Below, one piece after another: positions 36,689-46,242 of a stretch of 64,000 nt of DNA; position 1 is the stretch's first letter; each line of letters begins with the position of its first letter. The stretch comes from an uncultured Lachnospiraceae bacterium. Lineage in GTDB: Bacteria > Bacillota > Clostridia > Lachnospirales > Lachnospiraceae. The stretch is taken from assembly GCA_910589195.1 (NCBI GenBank), contig CAJUTC010000003.1:4358-68357 (forward strand), written 5' to 3'. The position numbers and the translations under genes are program-made. The notes beneath the pieces were generated by a model, which worked only from the letters and a program-made list of their open reading frames with translations, had not been told where the DNA came from and did no database searches.

Positions 36689-37606
36689 ATGGAAACGAAA
36701 ATGATTGAGTACATTCTTTCGATCGCAAAGCACCAAAGCATTTCCCGTGCTGCTGAGGAGCTTTATTTAACCCAGTCCGCGCTGAACCAGCAGTTATTAA
36801 AGCTGGAAAAAGAATTAGGCGCCCCTCTGTTTATCCGTATCCGGAACCACTGGGAGTTAACTGATATTGGGGAATTGTATGTAGAACAAGCAAAAGAAAT
36901 CCTGCAGATTAAACGGCAAACTTATAAGCAGATTGAAGATATGGCCAAACGCTGGAATGGGACAATTACCATAGGCCTGACGCCGGAACGGGGAATCCAG
37001 ATGTTTACTGCCATCTATCCCAAAATCCATGCCATGTACCCGGAAACCATTTTCCAGCCACGTGAAGAGTCTGTGGAAGCCCAAATTAAGCTTTTGGATA
37101 CCAACCAGCTTGATTTCAGCTTCCAGACCATCTATGAACGAAAATACAAACATTTGATTTATGACACGATTTTACATGAACCGTTTTATCTATGCGTTCC
37201 AAAAAGCCACCGCCTGGCCTACCATGAACACCTGGAACCGGAACAGTATCCGGAAGTTTCCCTACTGGAATTTAAAGATGATTTGTTTACCTTGGTGCGC
37301 CGCTCCTCCACAATGCGGGATGTACTGGATCAATTGTTTGAACATGCCGGATTCAAGCCAAAGCTTCTGTTTGAGTCCATCAGTATGCGCACCATGCAGC
37401 AGCTTGCGAAAAGCGGGGAATGCTGCTCTGTCATTCCCCGGTTCTACGCAGTGCAAACCGACGATGTTGCTTATTTTTCCCTGGGGCCAAAAGCCAGTTG
37501 GGAGCTGGCTGCTGTCCATGCCCCCAATCATTATATTAATAATGCGGCAAAAGATTTTATCCGCCTGGCCGCTGATTACTGGAAAACTCACTTGTATATT
37601 GAATAA
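36689..37606 (+). CDS. LysR-family transcriptional regulator
   Basis: 305 residues: LysR HTH (1-60, SISRAAEELYLTQSALNQQL) and effector domain from TITIGLTPERG. Paralog of the regulator at 4125. It is divergent from a sugar ABC/GH43 operon, an uncommon partner for LysR, which usually senses small acids or aromatic compounds. Start ATG with AAAGGGG 7 nt upstream. Its stop is 20 bp from the convergent phosphoesterase gene. Confidence 0.9.
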   Translation: METKMIEYILSIAKHQSISRAAEELYLTQSALNQQLLKLEKELGAPLFIRIRNHWELTDIGELYVEQAKEILQIKRQTYKQIEDMAKRWNGTITIGLTPERGIQMFTAIYPKIHAMYPETIFQPREESVEAQIKLLDTNQLDFSFQTIYERKYKHLIYDTILHEPFYLCVPKSHRLAYHEHLEPEQYPEVSLLEFKDDLFTLVRRSSTMRDVLDQLFEHAGFKPKLLFESISMRTMQQLAKSGECCSVIPRFYAVQTDDVAYFSLGPKASWELAAVHAPNHYINNAAKDFIRLAADYWKTHLYIE

Positions 37607-37626
37607 ACCAGTCAATTTTAACATGG

Positions 37627-38436
37627 TTAATTTTTAAAAAGCAGTCGGTTCACTTCCAGCTTATCCAGAATTTGATGGGCATCTGCCCCAGGGTGGGTAA
37701 TGCTAATCCGATATATGGTTTCCACAAAAGCCGGTTCCGCTTTTAAGTTATCCGCCACCCAGTTTATGGTTGCCCCGCGCTTCATAAAACGCATAATCTT
37801 AGCAATCAGGAACAGTTGATCCCGTTCCTGTTGCCGTTCCTTTATACGGGGCTGGCCATCTTCTTGTTGGCCGCCTAATCCATTGGGTTCCACGGTTTTT
37901 CCTTCCGTCCTTCCTGAATTGATGGAGCCATCCCCATTTCCTTGGCCGGAATAAGGGGCAGCCTTTCCGTATACTTCCTCCAGCCAGACCGGCTCTACCT
38001 GATAGGTTCCATCCTGTATAGTCATAACAGCTAATGACAGCGGCAGCGTAAACCGTTTATACCCACAGCTTCCCGGATTCAGCCAAAGCCTCCCATTTTC
38101 TATTTTCTGGTAATACATATGAGAATGCCCAAATATTACCACCTGTTCCTTTCCCAACGACATGGGAATATCCGATCGGTCATGAGCCATAATGAATGAG
38201 ATTCCTCCTAGCAGGAATCGTTTTACTAATGGAAGCTGTCCTGCCCAGCTTCCATCGTTATTTCCCCTGACCGCATACAGGGGCTGGCTAATATTTAATT
38301 TATGATACAGCATCTGATTATCAAAATCACCTGCATGGATAATCACGTCACAAGTCCCGATCACTTTTATTGCCTCAGGCCGCAGAAGGCCATGGGTATC
38401 AGAAATAACCGCTGCCCTGATTGGTTCTCCTCGCAT
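37627..38436 (-). CDS. YfcE-like metallophosphoesterase
   Basis: 269 residues. The N-terminal 155 residues are a compact calcineurin-like phosphoesterase with SDTHG, GDFD, RGNND and FGHSHM metal motifs, close to the YfcE/MJ0936 family. After a Gly/Asn/Glu-rich linker (about 160-205) comes a helical C-terminal extension (FLIAKIMRFMKRGATINWVADN) not found in plain YfcE, which may be a DNA- or protein-binding helix pair. Substrate unknown. Start ATG with GAGGAAC upstream. Confidence 0.88.
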   Translation of the reverse strand: MRGEPIRAAVISDTHGLLRPEAIKVIGTCDVIIHAGDFDNQMLYHKLNISQPLYAVRGNNDGSWAGQLPLVKRFLLGGISFIMAHDRSDIPMSLGKEQVVIFGHSHMYYQKIENGRLWLNPGSCGYKRFTLPLSLAVMTIQDGTYQVEPVWLEEVYGKAAPYSGQGNGDGSINSGRTEGKTVEPNGLGGQQEDGQPRIKERQQERDQLFLIAKIMRFMKRGATINWVADNLKAEPAFVETIYRISITHPGADAHQILDKLEVNRLLFKN

Positions 38437-38570
38437 ATCTCGTTCCTCACCATCCTGGTTTTGCGCCCTTATAGGGCATCCTTTTAATCCTCCCCTTAAC
38501 GCGCGCCCTATTTTCTTAATGGATTTTTTCCTTAGCTGATAAGGGAAATCGGCTTCTCTTATCCTAAGGT

Positions 38571-38599
38571 ACTATAACAAGTTCCATTTTAATTGTCAA
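38571..38599 (-). promoter_or_regulatory. Promoter of the YfcE-like gene
   Basis: -35 TTGACA (38599-38594), 17-nt spacer, -10 TATAGT (38576-38571), nearly consensus. A hairpin (38530-38569, CCTTAG-GATAAG with CTTATC-AG-CTAAGG) begins at the predicted transcript start. The rest of the 432-bp gap to the PBP gene shows only a TATAAT at 38831-38836 that may serve the PBP. Confidence 0.75.
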
Positions 38600-38889
38600 T
38601 TCATTCCCGCCACTAAAAGCAAACGTTTCCAATTTCCTAACGATTGTGAATGATGTGAGAGTGTGTCTGAGTATTCACTTCCTATCATCCTTCCCCTATC
38701 CCCAAATTTTATTCCGAAATTTGCCGAAATCTGATTTTTCCGTTCTGGCATCCCCCTTTTAATGCAAATTTCCCAAGATTTTTACTCTTTTTCCCCCACA
38801 TTACCTATATTCTTTTCTTAAATTATGGTTTATAATAAGATGGCAAACAGGACTTCCAATAAGTAACTATGAAAGAAAGGACAAAATTC

Positions 38890-41535
38890 ATGGAAAAATT
38901 TGGTTCGATCTTGTATAAGATCTGGAAAGGCATCTTAACGCTGTTCCTAAGCCTTTTAGGAATGGCTGGCTGGCTCTTAAAGGCTCTCCTGTCAGTTTTG
39001 ACTATAGGCTGTGTCTTAGGTGTGTGTGCCGGAATCTTTCTTTATATTAAAGTAAAGCCGGAGCTGGAACATTGCCGTGAGGTTGCTTATGATACCTTGG
39101 CTTCTATGGATCATTCCGATTTCAGTATGTTGTCAGACACCATCATATATGATAAGGATGGGAATCCAATCGGCCTGATTAATGCCGGACACTATGAATA
39201 TGTGGATATCAATGATATTAGCATTAACCTGCAAAATGCGTATATCGCCCAGGAAGACCGACGGTTTAAAAGCCATACCGGAGTAGACTGGATCGCCACC
39301 ATGCGTGCTGCCCTGGCGCTGGTAAAACATAACGGGGCCATCACCCAGGGCGGCAGTACCATAACGCAGCAGGTGATTAAGAATACATATTTAAGCCAGG
39401 AGCAGACGTTTACCAGGAAAATTGTGGAAATTCTTCTGGCGCCGGAAATGGAAAAGAAATTTTCCAAAGCCGATATTATGGAATTCTACTGTAATACAAA
39501 TTTTTATGGCCACCAGTGCAACGGGGTGCAGGCTGCCAGCCGCTACTATTTCGGAAAAAAAGCTTCGGAACTGGAAATCCATGAAGCAGCCGTCCTGGTA
39601 GGCATTAGCAACAGCCCTTCTGCCTACGATCCGGTGCGTCACCCGGAAGCGGCGTTAAAAAAGCGGAATGACGTTTTAAAAAGTATGCAGGAGGTGGGCT
39701 ATCTGACCCAGGCCCAATACAACTCCTATTCTCAGATTCCTTTAAGCATTGTACAGGAAACCATGGAAGGGACTGATGAAAGCTATCAGACCAGCTATGC
39801 CATCCACTGCGCCGCATTGGAACTGATGAAGGCAGACGGATTTCAATTTCAATACCTGTATGAGGATAAGGATGATTTCGCTCAATATATGGATCGCTAT
39901 GAAGAGGCATATGGCAATAAAACTGACTTGATCCGGGCAGGTGGTTTCCAAATTTATACTTCCCTGGATAATGAACTTCAAACCCAGCTTCAGGAATCCA
40001 TCGATTTAGGCCTCTCTTCCTTTACCGAGCTTCAGGATAACGGCAAATTCGCTCTCCAGGGGGCAGGCGTTATTGTGGACAACCGCACCAATTATGTGGT
40101 AGCCATCGTAGGAGGCAGGGGCACAGAAGATCAATTTAACCGGGCGTATTTAAGCGCGCGCCAGCCGGGAAGCTGCATTAAACCCCTGATTGATTACGGG
40201 CCCGCATTTGATACCGGGAATTATTATCCTTCCCGCATGATTAACGACCACAAATGGGAGGACGGGCCTTCCAACAGCAGCGGCACCTATCAAGGCAATG
40301 TAACCATCCGGGAAGCGTTAAACCGAAGTTTAAATACGGTGGCCTGGCAGGTTCTAGAGGATATTGGAGTTAATAACGGACTTTCGTATCTGGGTAATAT
40401 GGAATTTCAGAAAATCAGTTATATTGATAATGGCATTCCTTCTTTAAGTATTGGCGGCTTTACCAACGGGCTCCGTGTGGTAGACATGGCGAAAGGATTC
40501 AGTACCCTGGCAAATTACGGCGTTTATAACGATAATACCTGTATTCAAAAAATTGTCCATGAGCATGACGGCGAATTAACAAAAAACCTGACACCCTCTA
40601 CCAAACAAGTCTATCTGGAAGATTCCGCCTTTATCATTACTGATGTGTTGAAAGGGACTATGACCTCCCCTTACGGAACCGGGCGGGGACTTGCTTTAGA
40701 TAATGGAATGCCTGCGGCCGGAAAAACCGGAACAACCAACAGCAACAAAGATACCTGGTTCTGCGGCTACACCCGGTATTACACCACTTCCGTCTGGGTA
40801 GGCTATGATATTCCCAGAGCCATGCCAGGCGTATTTGGAAGTACCTATGCAGGGCGAATCTGGAAACGGGTTATGGATCAGATCCATACCGGCCTGGAGC
40901 CCTGGGACTGGGAACAGCCGGTAACTGTTGTACGCAGAGCAGATGCACAAAACGGAATCACTGATTATTTCAGCACCATGGCAGATCTTCGGGCCAGCCA
41001 GGCGCTTTATGAAAAAGAACAAGATCAGATTTTAGCTGAACTTCAGGCAAACGTAGCGGCTTTTGAAGCAAAAACCATCCAAAACCCGGCAGACGGATAC
41101 TGGGTTCAGGAAACTTACCGCACTATGATTGCCCAAATCAGCATACTGGATCAGCATCCGGACCGTTCTGCCTTACTGGAACGGATCGAAAACCGGTATG
41201 AGTTCTTCCAGCCTCAGCTTTCCCAATTAGGGCCACAGATCCAGGCTTATGGGGAACAACTGGCCGCCCAAGAAGCAGCCAGGCAGCAAGCGGCGGCACA
41301 GGCAGAGCTTATCAGGCAGCAGGAACTGGCAGCGCAGGCAGCAGCGGCGGCACAGGCAGCGGCGGCGGCACAGGCAGCGGCGGCAGCGCAGACCGCAGAA
41401 GAAACGGTGCCAGAAACGCAGCCAGAAACAAAACCAGATTACTCAGCGGGCCCCGGAGCCTTCCCAGGAAGCGAAAACGGCCCCACATCTGGCCGTGTTA
41501 CCATCATTCCCCAAGGGCCGGGAGGTGAAAACTAA
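38890..41535 (+). CDS. Class A penicillin-binding protein (PBP1a type)
   Basis: 881 residues. A cytoplasmic tail and one helix (about 25-55), a GT51 glycosyltransferase domain with QEDRRFKSHTGVDW (catalytic Glu) and GGSTITQQ, then a transpeptidase domain with SxxK in PGSCIKP (near 435), and KTGT in AAGKTGTTN (near 615). It polymerises and cross-links peptidoglycan. The C-terminal 90 residues are an Ala/Gln-rich stretch built from imperfect AQAAAA units (41270-41400) ending in a Pro/Gly tail. ATG 38890 is preferred over 38869 because GAAAGGA lies 9 nt upstream. It is coupled to the next gene by TAATG. Confidence 0.93.
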   Translation: MEKFGSILYKIWKGILTLFLSLLGMAGWLLKALLSVLTIGCVLGVCAGIFLYIKVKPELEHCREVAYDTLASMDHSDFSMLSDTIIYDKDGNPIGLINAGHYEYVDINDISINLQNAYIAQEDRRFKSHTGVDWIATMRAALALVKHNGAITQGGSTITQQVIKNTYLSQEQTFTRKIVEILLAPEMEKKFSKADIMEFYCNTNFYGHQCNGVQAASRYYFGKKASELEIHEAAVLVGISNSPSAYDPVRHPEAALKKRNDVLKSMQEVGYLTQAQYNSYSQIPLSIVQETMEGTDESYQTSYAIHCAALELMKADGFQFQYLYEDKDDFAQYMDRYEEAYGNKTDLIRAGGFQIYTSLDNELQTQLQESIDLGLSSFTELQDNGKFALQGAGVIVDNRTNYVVAIVGGRGTEDQFNRAYLSARQPGSCIKPLIDYGPAFDTGNYYPSRMINDHKWEDGPSNSSGTYQGNVTIREALNRSLNTVAWQVLEDIGVNNGLSYLGNMEFQKISYIDNGIPSLSIGGFTNGLRVVDMAKGFSTLANYGVYNDNTCIQKIVHEHDGELTKNLTPSTKQVYLEDSAFIITDVLKGTMTSPYGTGRGLALDNGMPAAGKTGTTNSNKDTWFCGYTRYYTTSVWVGYDIPRAMPGVFGSTYAGRIWKRVMDQIHTGLEPWDWEQPVTVVRRADAQNGITDYFSTMADLRASQALYEKEQDQILAELQANVAAFEAKTIQNPADGYWVQETYRTMIAQISILDQHPDRSALLERIENRYEFFQPQLSQLGPQIQAYGEQLAAQEAARQQAAAQAELIRQQELAAQAAAAAQAAAAAQAAAAAQTAEETVPETQPETKPDYSAGPGAFPGSENGPTSGRVTIIPQGPGGEN

Positions 41536-42074
41536 TGAATGACTCCATGAAAATACTGGATTCCCAAAAGCAAGTTCCCAGGCCATCCGGCAGTTCGGAT
41601 CGGCCTGCGCTAAAGGCTGACATGCCTTTATGGGAAACCCCGAAATATTTACAGGAAAACGCATTTCCTATCCCCAAGGAGGATGGAAAGCCAAAGGAAC
41701 CAGGAAACACTTCGGATAAAAAGGGAGGCTCAAATAAGAACCTCCCTTCCGGGAAAAAAAAGTCTTCCTCCAAAAAGCATTTTCCCGCCAAGAAAAAAGC
41801 AGACAGGCCAGAGCTTGCAGACGGCAGTTACATTCGCCGTTCTCCCATTCAAAACTGGTTCAATACCTTTATGATTATGAACATTCCGATTATCGGCTGG
41901 ATCTATCTTTTTATCCTGGCTTTAAGCAAAAAAGACCAGCGGAAAGATTTTGCCAAGGCCTATCTGGTTTATAAGCTGGTATTCTTCCTGCTAGCCTTGG
42001 CCATTATCGCATTTTGCCTTTACGTTGGAATGGAGGTAGCTGATCGGCTTTTGCGCTATATTAATATGCTGTAA
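41535..42074 (+). CDS. Small membrane protein coupled to the PBP, unknown function
   Basis: 179 residues. A disordered N-terminal 100 residues rich in Lys, Pro, Ser (KKKSSSKKHFPAKKKAD), then two helices: about 118-138 (MIMNIPIIGWIYLFILAL) and 148-172. The start codon overlaps the PBP stop (TAATG), so the two proteins are made together. I do not know the family; position and topology suggest a PBP partner (inference). It is followed by a terminator. Confidence 0.75.
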   Translation: MNDSMKILDSQKQVPRPSGSSDRPALKADMPLWETPKYLQENAFPIPKEDGKPKEPGNTSDKKGGSNKNLPSGKKKSSSKKHFPAKKKADRPELADGSYIRRSPIQNWFNTFMIMNIPIIGWIYLFILALSKKDQRKDFAKAYLVYKLVFFLLALAIIAFCLYVGMEVADRLLRYINML

Positions 42075-42160
42075 TCGGTTCTTCTTTTCTGTCCGGAAAA
42101 GTGAAACCAGAGTCTGGTCCTTTTATTTCGTAGAATGTATTGAAGCTAAAACATACAGCA

Positions 42161-42194
42161 AAACAGGCAGCCACTTTTTACTGGCTGCCTGTTT
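42161..42194. terminator. Terminator shared by convergent PBP and aroK-like operons
   Basis: AAACAGGCAGCCA pairs with TGGCTGCCTGTTT (13 bp, 8-nt loop), then CTTTTAT on the plus strand. It sits between the membrane protein gene and the convergent aroK-like gene. Confidence 0.85.
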
Positions 42195-42209
42195 CTTTTA
42201 TAAAAACTT

Positions 42210-42749
42210 TCATCTGAGATCCCCTTTGGCCTTCTTAGCCTCAAGTTTTCGTTCCATAATCGATCGCAGCTTATCTACGGTTTCCCCTGGCCGGAAGCAT
42301 CCTTCCTCATCTACCACAATATCCGCATATGCTTCATAAAGCGGCACCCGTTCCTCATATAAGTCCCGCAAGGTAAATCCTGGTTTCAAAGCAACCCCAC
42401 GGTCCGTTACATTCCCGATCCGCTTTTCCATCTCCTCATAACTCATTTTCAGATAAACAATCTCGCTGATTTCTTTTAAATGCGCCATGGCCCGCTCCCC
42501 GTAGATCACAGAACCGCCTGGGGCAATCACAGATTTTTTCACATCCAGCCCTGCATTTACCCGTTCCTCTACCTTTAAAAAAACATCCATCCCTTCTGCA
42601 GCAATAATGTCCTTTAATAGCCTCCCCTCCTGTTCCTGAATTACGATATCCACATCCACAAATGAATATCCAAGCCGTTTTGCCAGCAGGACTCCAATGG
42701 TGCTTTTTCCAGAAGAGGGCATTCCAATTAATGTGATATTCGGCTTCAT
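42210..42749 (-). CDS. Shikimate kinase-like P-loop kinase
   Basis: 179 residues with Walker A GMPSSGKST (9-17), SFVDVD acid pair, ERVPLYEAYAD and VTDRGVALKPG lid region: the shikimate kinase fold. Two substrate-site features differ from classical AroK: the F-R-x-x-E Arg that grips shikimate is replaced (FLKVEE) and GGG is GGS. This variant is common among gut clostridia as I recall and may have another substrate. It overlaps the flavin reductase gene (ATGA), the third gene of a pyrophosphatase-flavoprotein-kinase operon. Confidence 0.75.
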   Translation of the reverse strand: MKPNITLIGMPSSGKSTIGVLLAKRLGYSFVDVDIVIQEQEGRLLKDIIAAEGMDVFLKVEERVNAGLDVKKSVIAPGGSVIYGERAMAHLKEISEIVYLKMSYEEMEKRIGNVTDRGVALKPGFTLRDLYEERVPLYEAYADIVVDEEGCFRPGETVDKLRSIMERKLEAKKAKGDLR

Positions 42750-43369
42750 TTTGATTTCCTCCTGGTATGGTTTTTCCGCACAGAATATCCAAACGTTCCA
42801 ATTTTTTTGCCCAGCTCAAAATACTCTCCATGGGAATATGCTACCAGGCCTGCGTCATTTAAATGGAACTTGCCAGAAGCATCCAGATAATCCGGGTCCA
42901 CGCTTACCCCTACAACCTGTCCTAAAAACAGGTCATGGCTTCCCAATGGCAGCACCTGATTGACTTTACACTCAATGTTAACCGGGCTTTCTAAAATTCC
43001 AGGAGCCCCCACGTAATGGGAAACAGCAGGCGTCAGTTTCATGTCTTTAAACTTATCCACATTCCGGCCAGATTTTACGCCGCAGTAATCCGCCGCAGAT
43101 GCTAGTTTTGACGTCACCAGGTTCACCACAAATTCACCGGTTTCTTTTATGATGGGATAGGAATAACGCTCTTTCCGAACAGATATGGATACCATAGCCG
43201 GATCCGAACATACGGTTCCAGCCCAGGCTATGGTTATAATATTAGGCTTTTCTTTTGGTCTTTTGCAGCTTACCATAACAGCCGGAACGGGATACAGCAT
43301 ATTCCCCGGTTTCCACAAGGCCTTCCCATCCCCATGTCCATAAACCTTTTTTCCTGATTCCTGATTCAT
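42746..43369 (-). CDS. Flavin reductase-like FMN-binding protein
   Basis: 207 residues, FMN-binding split-barrel of the flavin reductase family: YPVPAVMVSCKRP, NIITIAWAGTVCSDPAMVSISVR, and GEFVVNLVT are the usual FMN-contacting strands. It probably binds FMN; the electron acceptor is unknown. ATG 43369 has AGGAG 7 nt upstream; the GTG at 43375 is too close to it. It follows the pyrophosphatase gene by 14 bp. Confidence 0.88.
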   Translation of the reverse strand: MNQESGKKVYGHGDGKALWKPGNMLYPVPAVMVSCKRPKEKPNIITIAWAGTVCSDPAMVSISVRKERYSYPIIKETGEFVVNLVTSKLASAADYCGVKSGRNVDKFKDMKLTPAVSHYVGAPGILESPVNIECKVNQVLPLGSHDLFLGQVVGVSVDPDYLDASGKFHLNDAGLVAYSHGEYFELGKKIGTFGYSVRKNHTRRKSK

Positions 43370-43383
43370 TCTCACTCTCCTGC

Positions 43384-45060
43384 CTACTCTTCTGCAATCA
43401 TAATTCCCGGAACCAACTGTTTCTTTCTGGAAACAACCCCTGGCAGCTTAATGATCGATCCGCCTGAATGGCTTTCCCCCTCTTCCGAATCCCCATTCAC
43501 ATGGAATGCTTTGATGATCAACTGTTCCGCGCCGTTTCCTTCACATAAAAGCTCCGTGGATTCTGTCAGAATATTGGTCAGCATAAAAAACATCATATCG
43601 GTTCCATATTCCTGAACTGCTTCTTTTAAAATGGGAATAAGCCTTACTTTCAATTCATCCAGCTCTTCGGCGTTTACTGAGCTGATCTGCCCTACGCCAA
43701 ACGTAATCTTCCCTGCCTGAAAACGCTTAAAATCCTGATAAAAAATCTCTTTATCCGACTTTCCCTTTAAATTGCTTCCTGCCGCGAACATTTTCCCGGC
43801 ATACCCTTCAATCTCAATTCCTGCCAAATCTGCCAGTTCCATGGCTGCCGCCCGATCCACTGCTGTACAGGTAGGGGAACGGAATAGCAGAGTATCGGAA
43901 AGGATTGCGCTGCACAAAAGGCCGGCAATCTTAGGCTCCACCACAATCCCGTTTTCCTGATACATTTGATAGACAATCGTAGCGGTGCAGCCCAAAGGCT
44001 GGTTTCTGAAATACACAGGAGATATGGTTTCGACTGCTCCCAGCCTGTGGTGGTCTATAATTTCCTGAATATCTGCCCCTTCAATCCCGTCTACCGCCTG
44101 CCCTTTTTCATTATGATCCACCAGAATTACAGCTTTTCCCCTGGCGCCCAAAAGATTCCGCCTGGAAATCATCCCCTTATAATGTCCGTCTTTGTCAAGA
44201 ATCGGAAAATCCCGATGGCGCTTACTTGCCATAACATCTTTAATATCATCAATAAAATCCTCTTCGTCAAAGGTAATTAGATGATTCGTCTTCATAAAAT
44301 AGCTGATTGGCATGCTTTGGTTTACCAGGCGGGCCGCTGTGTATGTATCATAAGGGGTTGTAATAACAAAGCAGCCCCTTTCCTGAGCCAGTTTTTTTAT
44401 GGTCATGGAAACTCCGGCGCCCTCGCACACTATAATGCAGCTTGCCTCCATCTCAATGGCACATAGCTGAGATTCATACCGATTTCCTAATATTACCAGA
44501 TCATGAGGTTCAATATAAAACTCCATCATATCCGGGTTGGCAGCGGCAATCAGCACCTTCCCGTCACCAAAATAATCATTTTCATCACCGATTACCATAA
44601 CCCCTTCCAGCGTTTCCACTATATTCGAATACTGGGTAACGGCTTTGGAAAGAATGCTGCTGTCATATACATTCATATAGGATTTTGTAATATCGCCTAC
44701 TGTAATTAAGCCTTCCAAATGCCCGCTGTCCGTAACAGCCGCCAAGGTTACCACATTCGCTTTCTGCATCAGGTTCCAGGCGTTTTTTAAGGAAATATTC
44801 CGCCTTACCCCTTCCGTTTCCCGGATCTCAATATCTTTTACCTGTGCCCGAACGGTCTGGATCAGCTCCGGAGTTTCCACCTTAAAATAATCCAGGACAA
44901 ACTGGGTTTCTGAATTAACGTTCCCTGCCCTGGCTGGCTCATACTCTTCACCGGTTAAGGCCTGCTTTAAATTCGCGTAGCAAATGGCAGAACAGATGGA
45001 ATCTGTATCCGGGTTCTTATGTCCTACCACTAATGTCTTCCGTCTTTTATCGCCCTCCAT
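43384..45060 (-). CDS. Family II (manganese-dependent) inorganic pyrophosphatase with CBS and DRTGG domains
   Basis: 558 residues. The DHH phosphoesterase part opens GHKNPDTDSICSAI (metal His and Asp) and resumes after an insert with VDHNE and DHHRLGAVE; DHHA2 is C-terminal. The insert (about 70-305) holds two CBS halves around a DRTGG domain, as in CBS-PPases regulated by adenine nucleotides and diadenosine polyphosphates. It hydrolyses pyrophosphate in the cytosol. Ribosome site GGAGGGAG. Confidence 0.93.
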   Translation of the reverse strand: MEGDKRRKTLVVGHKNPDTDSICSAICYANLKQALTGEEYEPARAGNVNSETQFVLDYFKVETPELIQTVRAQVKDIEIRETEGVRRNISLKNAWNLMQKANVVTLAAVTDSGHLEGLITVGDITKSYMNVYDSSILSKAVTQYSNIVETLEGVMVIGDENDYFGDGKVLIAAANPDMMEFYIEPHDLVILGNRYESQLCAIEMEASCIIVCEGAGVSMTIKKLAQERGCFVITTPYDTYTAARLVNQSMPISYFMKTNHLITFDEEDFIDDIKDVMASKRHRDFPILDKDGHYKGMISRRNLLGARGKAVILVDHNEKGQAVDGIEGADIQEIIDHHRLGAVETISPVYFRNQPLGCTATIVYQMYQENGIVVEPKIAGLLCSAILSDTLLFRSPTCTAVDRAAAMELADLAGIEIEGYAGKMFAAGSNLKGKSDKEIFYQDFKRFQAGKITFGVGQISSVNAEELDELKVRLIPILKEAVQEYGTDMMFFMLTNILTESTELLCEGNGAEQLIIKAFHVNGDSEEGESHSGGSIIKLPGVVSRKKQLVPGIMIAEE

Positions 45061-45259
45061 AATCTCCCTCCAATTCCTTTTTCACCTTATGCCAAACATC
45101 CAGATATCCATTTTCTTACGATCTGGCACAAAATATTTTCATAATCTATTTACACAACGTTCATAGTTTATTCACATTCATTTTTTATACTAAATGTATA
45201 GAAAGTTATCAAAAAACTTTCTTCCATTAGATAAATTGCACATAGATTTTTCATAATTA

Positions 45260-45282
45260 CCCCGGTTGTTTTTTAACCGGGG
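45260..45282 (-). terminator. Hairpin after nucleotidyltransferase gene
   Basis: CCCCGGTT and AACCGGGG form an 8-bp stem with a 7-nt loop, 40 bases past the stop. The T-run is weak, so termination is uncertain. Confidence 0.5.
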
Positions 45283-45321
45283 TCTCCTCATGCCCATGGC
45301 CAATCTCTGCATGCAATTCCT

Positions 45322-46242
45322 TTAAAATAATTTCTCCTGATATACTCCTTTATCAATCAGACTTCGGATTGCCTCTACTACCGCTTCTTTGTCCTCCTGA
45401 TACGTTACCCCGAACCATTTATCCTTTGTATCCAGAACCTTTACTGTGGCCATCCCTTTCTGAACCAATGTGTCAATTACCTGGGGAAGCAAAAACTCTG
45501 CCTTTACATTCCCTTCTGGCACATTTGCTAAAAACTCCGGGAACTGTTTTTCCAGCTCTGCTAAAAACGCGGGCGGAATCCCCCACATATTCATGGATAC
45601 CAACTGATCCGGCTCTACCGTTACCGGGCATCCTGTTTCATCCTCAGCGTGAAGACCATCCGGAAGCATCTGAATGCCAAAGGTTTCCCGCACCTGTTTT
45701 AAGTTTCCATTCTCGTCTACCTGGCAGGCGCCTCTGGTCACGCTTCCATTTTCGCTTAATGTGTTAGACAGCACAAAACCAGCCATACACATATCATAAA
45801 TTTCTCTGTCTTCCTCCATCTCCTGAACCATGTAATCATGGATCCGGCAAAACGCTTCTTTTCCGTAATAATCGTCTGCGTTAATCACCACAAAAGGCTC
45901 TTTTACCAAATCCTTTACCATTAATACAGCATGTCCCGTTCCCCATGGCTTGCTTCTCCCAGCCGGCACCGAAAAACCCTGTGGAAGTTTATCCAGTTCC
46001 TGATAAGCATACTCCACCTTGGCCAGTTTTTCTATCCGATTTCCAATTATTTCCTTAAAATCCTGTTCCAAGTCCCTCCGGATTATAAATATGATTTTAT
46101 TAAATCCGGCTTCCAGTGCGTCATGGATGGAATAATCCATAATGATTTCCCCATTTGGCCCAACTGGAGCTAACTGCTTGATTCCTCCCCCAAAACGGCT
46201 TCCAATCCCAGCAGCCATAATCACTAATGTTGTGTCCTTCAT
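45322..46242 (-). CDS. Sugar-nucleotidyltransferase-like protein
   Basis: 306 residues. Starts VIMAAGIGSRFGGGIKQL, a nucleotide-sugar pyrophosphorylase signature; the metal-binding INADDYYG is near 115 and GTGHAVLMVKD near 90. Sugar and nucleotide cannot be read from the sequence. I use ATG 46242 because AAAGGAGAAGG precedes it; the open frame continues to 46413, but that part is not family-like and has no ribosome site. The 272 bp to the deacetylase gene carry nothing else I recognise. Confidence 0.88.
   Translation of the reverse strand: MKDTTLVIMAAGIGSRFGGGIKQLAPVGPNGEIIMDYSIHDALEAGFNKIIFIIRRDLEQDFKEIIGNRIEKLAKVEYAYQELDKLPQGFSVPAGRSKPWGTGHAVLMVKDLVKEPFVVINADDYYGKEAFCRIHDYMVQEMEEDREIYDMCMAGFVLSNTLSENGSVTRGACQVDENGNLKQVRETFGIQMLPDGLHAEDETGCPVTVEPDQLVSMNMWGIPPAFLAELEKQFPEFLANVPEGNVKAEFLLPQVIDTLVQKGMATVKVLDTKDKWFGVTYQEDKEAVVEAIRSLIDKGVYQEKLF

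Noticed and set aside
36418..36708. Short coding frame containing FYLWWCDCLRAHDG, also seen near 60420
   Set aside because: The shared peptide is only a translation of the 48-bp repeat and the frames share nothing beyond it.
41270..41400. Tandem GCGGCGGCACAGGCA-like units as a CRISPR or minisatellite
   Set aside because: They are in frame within the PBP gene and encode Ala/Gln-rich tail residues; no spacers and no cas genes.
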